Below, one piece after another: positions 1 to 11,000 of a DNA stretch of 64,000 nucleotides; position 1 is the first letter of the stretch; the number at the start of each line of letters is the position of its first letter. The stretch is from Rhyacophila brunnea (Eukaryota > Arthropoda > Insecta > Trichoptera > Rhyacophilidae): positions 496,001 through 560,000 of the forward strand of contig JAGYXB010000615.1 of assembly GCA_022495005.1 (NCBI GenBank), in the 5' to 3' direction. Position numbers and translations under genes: made by a program. The notes under the pieces were generated by a model. The model searched no databases and was not told the DNA's origin. It was given only the letters and a program-made list of their open reading frames with translations.

Positions 1-2185
1 TCTGGTTATATTCGATGTATCCGGGTATATATTGAGCCTAGTCCAAACCAAGAATAGCTATATAATATTTGCATATTATGTGTTCCATGTCGGGAAATCC
101 AAGGCACATTTGGGGTTGTTTGATACATCCTTCGAATCATGTGTATACAAATTATCTTGATCTGCACTATGTATTTAATCATGTAGGTACATTGTTTTTT
201 CACACCCCTAATAACCTATTTGTTCGTTCTATTTATTCATAACAATTATTTTAAGCAGTTTTCTAAGAATATATCAATGCAAATCGCTTTCTTTTGCCAT
301 TGAAAAATAAAAATATGGAATTCATACTCTTCAAAAAATAGCGTAGTACATACGAACGACCACCATAACTTACTTACTTCGTTCTGTCATGTTTCTGCCT
401 CTGAACATATATAGCAAGAACAAAGTCGCACTACGAGTATCTTCCGCGGTGCAACATTAAATCATGCGCCTCTCTAAATGCAACGATGCATTAAGTAGAT
501 CGCTATTGTAGCATTGATGTCTACCGTGAGAACCATCCGCTGGAGTCGATGAGGGAATGCAAAGTCATGTCCGAAATCAGCATTCGGAATTCATGTCCGA
601 GCACCTCTTAAAATGATGCGATCCGTAACCGAGCTCCCTCTGCCAAATCTGTCTGAGACGCTAGACAGCATACAATTTAACGAACCGTTGAAAAGATATC
701 TTAGGCACATATCTACTGTCATTGGTTGAACTTGAAATGCAGTTCGGTTGGAACCAATGCTTGGTTAGTGGTTGGAAACTCACTTTTTGTTGCCACTTAG
801 TAGTAGGTCGTAGGTGCCTTTGAGATGTGATTGGATTAGAGTCGCATGCTGGATGTTCGTGCACGAGTAAGATTATTAATAATATATATCTCATTATAGG
901 ATGACCGGTGCTCTAAAATATGTTTCCAAAGTTCTGAATTTCTTAACCATAAGGAAAGTAATATTGGAAGTAATATTTAAAGAAGGAAATATTGAGGGTC
1001 ATCACATAAGGGTGTAATCTTATCACATACTTTGTAAGTATTACTTAGGATACTTTAGTTTCATATCGTAAATATGTACCTATCTTACGATATGCGGACG
1101 ATGGAATACAGTGATCTATTCTAGGGCATTTTGAATGAGCTCCGAGACTTTCCTTGACCGATGAACATGAAATGAGTAGTGAAAATTCGCATGGTGGGTT
1201 GTAGATATTTGATTTTTGCCTGTCATTCTGCGTTCGTCCTGATTATCTTGCAACATTTGAGTTTTGATTCCGGGGTGGTACAAAACGTTTCTTGAATGAG
1301 CAAACTGCGGGTTACCTGTGCAAACATCGCAAAAAAACGAGTCTTCCTTCCTACATATAATTATGCATCAATGTAATCTTGAACACGGACGTTTAGTCAT
1401 GGACAGGTTTTTAAATATTCATAGTAATATATTATCATTTTTTTTTTACTTAATTACTCGTTGCAAAATATAATAGATCTTGTGTACATCTATGTTTTTT
1501 TAGTCATTTTGGAATGTGCGCTTGTGTGCTGAAAAGATTATTAATAATATGTCTCTCGCACACACACAGCCACACAGCATCATGGCGCAATAAGCGCATA
1601 ATCATCACCTTAACCCTTTCAGTACTTAATGTCAAAAAATAGTAATTATTTATTATGTTTTATTCAGCATTTGTACTTAAGTATTTTAAACCTCCTTGAT
1701 CAGATTAGATGCGTCGATATAATTTAATTTTCTATTGAGTACCTATATGTATATTTTTCTTCTTTTGTGGTGTGAACTGTCAATTCTTGGTCGAAATACA
1801 GCGTATTTTTTTTTAATAAAACACGATAATATGTAGGTAGTACTTATTACATTTATTTTAATAATATCACTACAAGACCGCTGATTGACTGCTTTAGATG
1901 AACTAGTTGTAATTAATAGGTACTTAGTTTATTTTCGAATTATGGAAAATATCAGTTTTTTTCTCCAAATACGATTCGAATTTAAACCTGCTTTAGAAGG
2001 GAAACATCAATATTATAGAATATTTGCATTGAAAATTACAGCTTTAAAATGTTTTTTTTTTTATATAATAAGTAAACACAGCTATTCATATCGATGCTGT
2101 TGACACACAGACGCGTTCGTATATAGTACATACCTATAGATAGACTATAATATCCGAATACTTACTAATAGCCAATAGGAATAGG

Positions 2186-2400
2186 CCATCCATAGACTGA
2201 ACCCATACGTGGTTTTAAACTGTGTGCCATTCTAACCCTATGATTTCTGTAGCGTCTGACCGTAACCGTTTATATAAGGTACCTACATAATATACACGCT
2301 CATATACCTTGTGAAAATATATTTCCATGAACAGAAATCATAAGTCAAGTATGGCTCACGGTACAAAACCACATACGATTTCTGTCTATATACAATGACA
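2186..2400. repeat. MITE, diverged copy of the 15133-15371 family
   Basis: The left end (CCATCCATAGACTGAA) and an internal block (TGAAAATATATTTCCATGAACAGAAATCATAAG in meaning, around 2313-2345) match the element at 15133-15371. The right end is degraded relative to that copy. The element carries no coding sequence. Boundaries are approximate. Confidence 0.6.
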
Positions 2401-2649
2401 TACATGGTTCGAAACAGAGCATCCAACATAACTGTGCTCGAAACGCGCACAGCGACTTACGACCGCACGATTCGTAGTTACGTATACCTATTAATCCATT
2501 ATATTATGTGTTTAGGTAAATTATATTGAATTATATATTTTAACACGTGTTATTCGTAGATTATTATATGAAAATGCATAAAGAATGTCTTACGGTTTAA
2601 ATATTAAATATTTATATGCAAATTCGCTATTTTTGCAACTTAATTTCTT

Positions 2650-2756
2650 ATTAAAAATATTATGTTCCCGCGCTGAACGAGTTAAGCATGCGGTCGCATC
2701 GTCTACTTTTCGCTTATCTCAGGCCGTTTGAAGTTTTGCCGCTTCCACTCGTGAGT
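2650..2756 (+). promoter_or_regulatory. Candidate 5'UTR exon / promoter of jing (speculative)
   Basis: A G+C-richer patch runs up to a GTGAGT donor consensus at 2751-2756 on the + strand. Such a donor could splice to the acceptor at 5021-5023 of coding exon 1. Nothing else in the sequence supports transcription here, and true first exons may lie outside the window. Confidence 0.15.
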
Positions 2757-3174
2757 TTCGAAGTGGCTCAGCAACGTGTGGTCACTCACCCTCAATTTTT
2801 ACTCAGCGTTCCCTCTACACTCGCTCTTTCAGGGGAGTGTTATTATAATAGTGCTTGGGAATATTGAAATTCCACCTTACAATAACACTAACCACGAAGC
2901 CGACTGTACTGACATGACACTAGCGAAGTTTTCAGTCAGGAATGTGACTCCTAGCCGCTCTGGCTGGTCTCTGAGTAAATCATTACTTTTGACAGACATA
3001 CGTCCAATTATATGTAAATTTAACAAATTACAGCCGTTTGATGATTCTGTAAGCTAACAATATTTTTTGCAACTTTGCTATTTGTCTGTTTGTCAAAGGC
3101 GTACTATTGATTTGATGTATGTATGTACCTACCTGCATTCAGTCAGATCCAACAAACAAGTGTGGACATTTTTG

Positions 3175-3480
3175 TGTATGTTAAATGGATGAGGCATGTT
3201 CTAAAAAGATGGTGGCTAGGCGATGCGCGGATTGTGCAAATGACGCGTGCCGAACGAAATATAATTTGTCATATAAATCCAACATGCGTCCATTTAATGT
3301 TCTGTTTATTGTTCTATAAGTCACAATAATAATATATTCATTGACATGTTTTCTTTTTCAAGTAAATGGGTAACGTTTTTTGGTCATCTTTACACTATTT
3401 AAGAATCAATTCCCCCATCGCCATCACAAAACAAATTGACGTGTTCACAGCTCGACTTTCGCTCTCCGATTGGCAGCCAG
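3175..3480 (+). repeat. Dispersed repeat family R1, copy 1
   Basis: Shares long diverged blocks with 6300-6620 and 21290-21655, both in the opposite orientation. Common landmarks are the block around GGCGATGCGCGGA, the block around AAATATAATTTGTCA, and the block AAAGAAAACATGTCAATG (read on the other strand). No open frame is conserved among the copies, so this is a non-coding mobile repeat of unknown class. Confidence 0.65.
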
Positions 3481-3672
3481 TCCGAAATTTCGTCGCACCT
3501 ATAGTATATTCCGGGATCCCGAATCCATCTGCCGAATCCGAATGCCTCATTAAGTCGTAAACCAAAACTGGCATTAAAGTATTTGTCTATGGCGACTGGC
3601 GTTAGTATTTCCATCGTATTAATCTGTTCTGTAACCCAGTCCTATACCTGCTTACGGACGTATATGTACGCG

Positions 3673-4518
3673 TAGAGTTGGGTTTCGGGATTTTCCCGAC
3701 GGGAATTCTCGAGAAATTTTCGAGATTTTCTATCCCGAATCTCGAGAATTGAAATTTTTGACATTTCGGAAAATCCCGGATCTCGAGAATCTTTGTCGAG
3801 ATTCGGGATTTCTTTGTTATTAAATATTAATTGAAAAAAGGTTTTTTTAATTGAAATAAATTAACGAAAATTGAGTTGAGTGTGCGCGAGTGTGCGATCG
3901 TGTGATTTTAGTTCAACACAATTAAGCCAACGTCGATTCAAAATGAGCGCAATTTTTCAACATCAGTGGGTCTATTCTATGCTTATCGACCGCTAAAGTG
4001 ATAAAGTGATAAATATTATCAAACTTAGGGTAGGTTTGTATCAAAATATTAGCACTTATTGCAACAATAAAATCCAACTTCGTGTAATTGTTACAATAAG
4101 TGCTAATATTTTGATACAAACCTACCCTAAGTTTGATACTATTTATCAATTTAGTGTTCGATATATATAGAATAGACCCACTGGGATTTTTGTGTCTCAA
4201 AAGCGAACGCGTTTGTCAGACGCAGCCATTGATAGTCTGTGTTTTTTGAAATTCTATTTTAATAAGTAATGTTTTTAATTATTTTTGTTTTCCTACTATT
4301 TTTACTTAATCAAAAAATAAAAATCATTTTTTTTGGAATTTGTCTGTTTTTACACAATTTTGATTTCAGGATTTTTTACAGGTTTTTTTTTTTTTAATTT
4401 TCTCGATATCTCAAGAATTCTTTTCTGGACATCCCGAATCTCGAAAATTCAAAATTTCATCATTTCGGGAAATCCCGAATCTCGAGATTGAGATTTTCTC
4501 GGGAAATACCCAACTCTA
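3673..4518. mobile_element. Non-autonomous hAT-like element
   Basis: Both ends begin TAGAGTTGGG when read inward (left TAGAGTTGGGTTTCGGG; right, on the opposite strand, TAGAGTTGGGTATTTCCC). The element is flanked by TGTACGCG (3665-3672) and GGTACGCG (4519-4526), an 8-bp target duplication with one mismatch, which is the hAT signature. The subterminal regions are full of TCTCGAGAAT/CCCGAATCTCGAG-type repeats in both orientations, as transposase-binding sites often are. It has no coding capacity. A second fold-back element sits inside it at 3964-4183. Confidence 0.82.
3964..4183. mobile_element. Fold-back MITE nested in the hAT-like element
   Basis: This 220-bp unit begins CAGTGGGTCTATTCTAT and ends with its exact complement. 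The inner arms (AGGGTAGGTTTGTATC and following, about 4026-4065 versus 4090-4135) are also complementary, so almost the whole unit folds into one long hairpin. No clear target duplication is visible. Parts of the arms (ACCTACCCTA; TATAGAATAGA) recur in the elements near 44171-44852. Confidence 0.8.
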
Positions 4519-5023
4519 GGTACGCGGTGTAAACACTTCCACGGTGTCCTTAATAAATTTCTTAAAAATCGGGAAAATTACTTGTTTGTTATCCCAATTT
4601 GCTGGGTGCAAAGTGCTGCCAATTGGGTGGGAAACGAATCGCAAATCGCTTCTGACATTTCTACATTTTACTCGTACTTGCGTGATTGCGAGTTAGGTGG
4701 ACGTTGTTTTATAAATTATTAAGATAGGGCTATCTAATTAGCTCACCCAGTGTACCACCCACCTACCTTCTTATACGTTTTATCATTTTTTAAATATATT
4801 TTTTTATTACACTATTTTATATTCTAAAATTTGTTTTAAAAATATTATGCATATATACGTAGGTACCGTCACGTTGTGAACGTCTTATACCTACTCATAA
4901 TCTGTATTTTTTGTTTCGTGTAAATAAATACATTTGAATCTCGTAGTAGTGTCTGAGATAATGATAATGGTCCATATAATATTTTGAATTTATTTTAATA
5001 TTTGTTTTTTCTTCTTTTTTCAG

Positions 5024-5095
5024 GTGAGTTGTCAAAGAGGTTCACATCCACAAAATGGTATCTTCCCAAAGTATAATTACCTATTGGAAGATGGA
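5024..5095 (+). CDS. jing: jing coding exon 1 (start exon; coding from 5055)
   Basis: A pyrimidine-rich acceptor (CTTCTTTTTTCAG, ending 5023) and a GTAAGT donor (5096) bound a 72-nt exon. The ATG at 5055 has the context CACAAAATGG, close to the insect optimum, and an in-frame TGA at 5025-5027 closes the frame upstream. Translation gives [13 protein letters not shown], then a split codon GA|T (Asp14) completed by the first base of exon 2. This exactly supplies the two bases that exon 2 requires. The 31 nt before the ATG are 5'UTR. No transcript evidence is available, and another microexon in the 17.8-kb intron cannot be excluded. Confidence 0.75.
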
Positions 5096-8000
5096 GTAAG
5101 TTTTTAATTTACGCTTATCTTAATTATCTACCACTTTTAGTCTGGTCGATTGCACATGCATCAAAATACATTAAGAAACGTACTCTGTTCAATTTCATAT
5201 CACTTAATATAGGTACATATCATAACCATAGATGTCAGTGATAGCATTGTCATTTTACATTCATTTTCCCCTCTCATCAGTTCACATAATATTTTGATTG
5301 TCTCGTTGATATACAACTCACGCAGTTTCTTTCGCTGTAGTCAATCGTCATCGTGGAGCTGTTTCACGAAAAGCTTGCATAGAAATAGCTCTATTCATTC
5401 ATTATTATCTTGTTTTAACGCCATCCAATTTTATTCTGTCTATCGTAAAGTAACCAACCACCTTCCTTTATTATGTTTATTTGCAATGCTCGAAAAAATT
5501 TGGAACCTTCCATAAATTTGAATCAATCTACAATAATATGTTTATTAACCAATTGACAATGTGTATTTCATTGAATTAAATTTCATATTAAATGTACATG
5601 TAGTTACTTATAGCTTATATTATCTGGCCTTAATAATAAAGAGTTAAAAGCACTACTTCCACTTTTAAAGTGAGCATGCATCAATAGCTGATGGTATTCT
5701 ATTTGGACCATAAGACAGATAAATCTACAAATGAATTATTCACACATATAAATAGTAGGAATATGAATAGTTAAGTGACTAATGTCCCGAGACGGTAGGC
5801 AAGTCATGCATTGGTTAGAAGCGGCAAACGAAGGAGCGAGTATGATCATTACAACTTTTGGAAGTGGGTGGTGGTGGTTTTCCACCAAGCGGGCGACGCG
5901 GTCGCTTCGTTAGAAAGTACCGAAATCCTAGATTCATAACATCAAAGGAAGGCCTCCATACTTGTCAGCGCCTCAGACCTCCACGTACCTACAACCACCG
6001 CTTTTTGTGAGCAGGTTTCTTGGAAATGATCAATATTTTTCTTGCATTAAATTTGCCATTGCGCCTAACAATTTCGCATAAATTTTGAGATTAAAAATGA
6101 AAAGGACGCCATTATAGATTATAGGTCTAATCACTCTAATCTATAAGCCTAATGGCGGCACTTTTCGTTAGCGTCGCTGCTAATACCCTAAGACATTGGT
6201 GGTTGTGGGTTGGTTGCGATGCTGGCCGAGGCAAAAAAGAATTTGGTTAAGAGCGTACATAAGTGAAATGGCAAATAATTTTCAACACCATGTGGAACGA
6301 AATTTTGGCCGCGTTGCCATTCAGCGAGGCTCAGTCGACCTGTTCGCACGTCAATTTCTTTTGTGATGGAGTCGGATGAATATATTCTTAAATCGTGTAA
6401 AGATGACTAAAAAACGTTCCGCATGTACTTGAAAAAGAAAACATGTCAATGAATATACTATTATTATTAGGTACGAATATAATAATAAACATAACATATA
6501 AAGGACGCATGTTGAACTTTTATGACAAATTATATTTCGTTCGGCTTGCGTCATTTGCACCCGCAATCCGCGCATCGCCTAGTCACGATCTTTTTAGACC
6601 ATGCCTCAGCTGAGGTATAGCCTTAAGTCACGATAATAATTATTGTGAAACTCACTCGAAAACCATTGAAACCATATTAACCCTTCAATAATAATTGTCA
6701 CAACCCAACCTCAGTGTTGATTACTATTTATTTCGAATCTCCAATTAGGTGACAGATTTCTTTAAGTAAAATACAAGCGGTTTACTTCCACGCTCTGGCG
6801 AACTTTTTAAACAAACTCACTTGTTTCTTGTTTTACTGGGTGAAGTTCGGATACTATGATAACCGACGGCACATTTATTATTGCATTGCCGCAATGTCGC
6901 ACCTAGTAGCGTTTATAAAAATAGAGTTTTAAAAATATACAGTTTGCGCGTGTGTTCAACTTTGCGAGAACTCCGCAAACTTTTTTTAGACTCGCTTCGA
7001 ATAATTGTTTTGGTTTTTTCTATGACATAAGAATTTTCACCGCTAGATTTAACCGACAGACTACATAATATTACAATAATTTTCTTCGATGGTAATTTTG
7101 AAGTGTGCATATATTTTACCCAAATGTTCTATTCATCGATTAAATTTTTAGTATTTTTTTTAACTGATGTGAAAGGTCGCAGGTGCCATTTCAACTTGGG
7201 TCAAGGATTTTATTTTTGCTCAGCGTGTTTCAGAATTTATTGCCGTGTGACTAATTCCACAGGGTGAAAATAATGTTCGTTTGATATTTTTTTTATCGCG
7301 TTTGCTGTCAAAACAATTGATTCCACAACTAGTAATGTTGACATTTTATAATTATTATTATAGCACGATTGCTCTCGTGTTGTTGACAGGTTTTTTGGCT
7401 TGAATAAAGCATCTCTTTCGTGAATAATACAACAATTCGAGCTAACCTTTCTTGTTTGAAAAGAGTAATTCATGAGGTGACGATTAAATACCCCCAAAGG
7501 CAGACGTAACCTTATTGTGTATATCGTTTTGAAATCAAATTTACGATTCGAAATCAAGCTTTAGTGTTCAGTTACATATTTTAGAAATAGACCCTTGTTA
7601 CAATGCAGGCTGAGTTTATTTTTCCGTAACTTTCATCTGTGTTTATCTGTTTAGTGTTGATTACAAAAGAGTAATAAAAAAATGCAGTCAATTTTTTTTG
7701 GCAATTGTCTTTTTCACACAACTAAATGTTGTATGTCAATGGTTTTTTTGCGTCGCGTTCTTGTAGTCCTGTGCGTTGCGTTGCATGTACATACTTCATG
7801 CGGCCTCTAGATCTACATTTCGGAAATGTACCTCTTGGCTACCGATAGATGATCTAGGTGTGAATGTTTGTTTCGTCTTTGAGCTATGTGCCTGCCCATT
7901 TCCATCTAAATTCTAAGTGTTTATCACAGAGCGTTGGAGCGGACCCTCTTTGAGTTGCTCCGCTCCGGGACCTAATACTTGCTCCGGCTCCGCTCCCGGT

Positions 8001-11000
8001 AAAAAGTTTTAATAAGTATTATATATATAGTATGTATACAAATGTTAAAAAAAATAAAAATAAGTAGTTTTAAAATAATCGTCACTTTCATTATTAATTC
8101 TATTAAACAAAATTACCGTCAGCAAATCGTCTCTCATTGTTTGCCTCTTCTGTCAAAAAAGTGAGGTTATTAGCTCGGCAGCGTACTTCCAGTGTTCCAA
8201 TGTGTCAAAATATACTATTTTTATATTATTGGATTTTAGGATGACAATTTAATATTAAAAAAAACATCTATAGCAGTAGAGCACTACAAATTATCGGTGC
8301 TCTTGCTCCGGGTAAAATCCCTTTGCTCCAGTGCTCTGTGCTCCTGCTCCGAGCTCCGCTCCAACGCTCTGGTTTATCAAACCATATTACATCGCTTTGC
8401 CTTGGGTAAATCGTATTTGATGTCGTTATGAGTTATGGGCACCGTGCATTTATCTTTTCTTATCATTCCGTGATACTATAAGCCTCAGGTCATCTCGTTA
8501 ACTGAGAGTCCATGATTCGCATTCATTAATAAAAATATCTATACACTGGCATGAAAACAGTCACAATTAAAAAATATATATGGAACAGTGCAACGTTGAT
8601 CGTGTCGGTGACTGATTGGCGTGTGACACCTCCGCATCCCGTTTCATAATATTCTCATGTTTGAATCGTCCCTGAAATGGACAGCGATTTGTAGTAACGT
8701 CTAGCCCTCGTAATGTGCGACGAGCTTTAGAACCACAGCTGGTAGGTGCAGTGACCTTCTATTTACAATGAAGTTTTAAAATATCGATATTCTGCATCGC
8801 CAATATCCACAGCATGTGAGTAGCAAATTTAATTTTGTCAGTGTGAAATTTAACAAAAGGTCCTTCACAGTCGAGGGATCAAAGTATTCAGCTGGTCGTG
8901 CGGGGAGATGTACAGGAAATACGCGTGAAGGGGTGGGGGCTCTGAAGAGGCCTTCTCTTTTCCTTAGTCTTGGAAATCCGACGCCGTTGAAGCAGTTTGG
9001 CTCACTTTTAAAATTTCCTTTTCACAAAAAGGGTTGCATTTTTCATATTTACTTAGCTAAGTCTAAGCGTACCAACGGGAAAATAAAACATCTATTATAC
9101 TGGGAGTGGGTAAGGTTTCTTTTAGAATAAAAATAAACTTAGTTAAAACAAAAGAAAGTACCGTTTACGTTTATCATTTCGTGGGGTTACTTACTGTCAA
9201 AAGTTGGTAGGTCGCTAATTTAGGTATTTAGAATTAACAACGGATTATGTGTTTGTATATAAATATGTAAGTATGCTAGAAGAAAAGTGCTGACTGTATG
9301 TTATGTATGTATGGTGCTATTTGATAGGTTCGTAGATAATCGGTAAACGTCAAAATGTTATGTACGGTGAACAGTTCATATTTATTCCGTCAGGTTCGCC
9401 ACTATCGTTCTACAGCGCATGTGCAACCAAGTACCAATTATTGCGTGAAAATTCAGAAGCTTCCGAACTTTTTAAATTCATGCATGCAATCTTGCAACTT
9501 TCACGATATTACGTGTTTATACGTGCATTTTCGTATTATGGCTGCGATAAGTTGTTACTGTCAGCAGTAAATCATGCCCGCATAAACGGGCTATAAATTT
9601 AAATTACATACGTCATGTAAATTCTTACCAAATCAGTATTAGCAAACTATAGAAAATCAATTCGGACAGGAAACTGAGGTCACGAAGGTCCAATGTGAAG
9701 AAATTCGGATGTTTTTTTGTACCCGATATTCTAACATATTAGTTTTGTGCAAGTGCAATGCCGATCATGTATATTCCTACATATTATATTATTAATTCGA
9801 TTACATACCCAATATTTTAATAGTATTTAAAGGTATTGTTAGTTACTATTAATATAATTTCATTACTAAATAAATTGTCGTATTTAAAATATTTTTACGA
9901 GTTCTCTCGCTCTCGTTCGTCAGCTTTTTGAAATCGAATTTTATATTGAATCTCGGGGTGTTTATGGTATCATAATAATGGTTTTATTCTCACGGGACGG
10001 TTTTGCGATTCGATAAGCAATGCTAATGAAGTAACTGTGTAAACATCAACATGAATAAATTTATATAAAAAAAATATATATATAAATATACGCCAGCCAA
10101 CATGTCATGCCCTCAGCCGCTTCGTGTTGAGTCGGGTTAAGTCGGGTCACGTCGGGTCGTGTCCGTCACGCGAGCGTCCGTACGAAAATTATCTGCCCAG
10201 ACGAAAACAAAATCGACGAAATGTGAAGGTGTGTAGGTGTAAATTTGGTATCGGAACAAGACGAGGAGTCAACGAACTACCTTGGATCATCAACGATGAC
10301 ATGATTGGCCCATACGTGATAAATACTATTAAATGTTTACGCTCCAGATTCGCTACAATGATAGTAATATTGTATTCTATTCATTTTTAAATTATCTATT
10401 CCTGCATAACAAGTTTGCAGAAACTGTTTATATTGTGTATCTTACAAAGGCGTTGGAGAAAAGGTCATTTCGCATTGAAGATTTATTTGTAGGAAATTAC
10501 ACTTCGCGAGCATTACAATTTTAGATACACTCAACTTTTTATTGGATGACGGCATTTGTCCAGCGGCCGTCCTTTCGGCGAGCAATGTGCCCCGCCCAGT
10601 GTTATGTATATTCGATTAATTAATAATTAGTTACACATTGACAATATGCATTAGCACGTTTTTCTTGAGGAATAGCATCTACATAATATTATTATCTTCC
10701 TACAGTAAAATAATCGTTTTTTTTCAAATAATAGCTCAAATATTAGGATTGGTTTCTTTAGATCGAATTAAACACTTTATTTATACTCTTTCGCATACCT
10801 AGAATAATCGACTATATCTCCCCCCGCTGTGCGGAGGAAATAAAATTGTCGATAGTAACAGAAGATACCTGCTCCAAACTCTTTCCTCTCATTAAGAATT
10901 CCTCTCCCAAAAGCACGTGACGGCACCACATTCCTCTTCAGGAATGTAAAACCGGACCTCTTCGATCGTTGGTCTCTTACTATAAAAAAAATAATGAATG

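Larger units (their letters stand above)
1..5023. other. Upstream non-coding region
   Basis: No reading frame here resembles a known protein; all are short and isolated. It holds a MITE copy (2186-2400), one copy of a three-copy dispersed repeat (3175-3480), and a hAT-like element (3673-4518) with a fold-back nested inside it. The segment 1740-1830 is related to 17100-17220, including a shared stretch reading GTGAACTGTCAATTC or GTTAACTGTCAATTC, so both are repeat pieces. The segment 2400-2760 is somewhat richer in G+C than its surroundings. Since exon 1 at 5024 begins with an acceptor, at least the part just before it should be intron of the jing transcript. Confidence 0.6.

Noticed and set aside
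8816..9130. 104-codon + strand frame
   Set aside because: No similarity recognised, no splice context matching jing phase requirements, next to a repeat.
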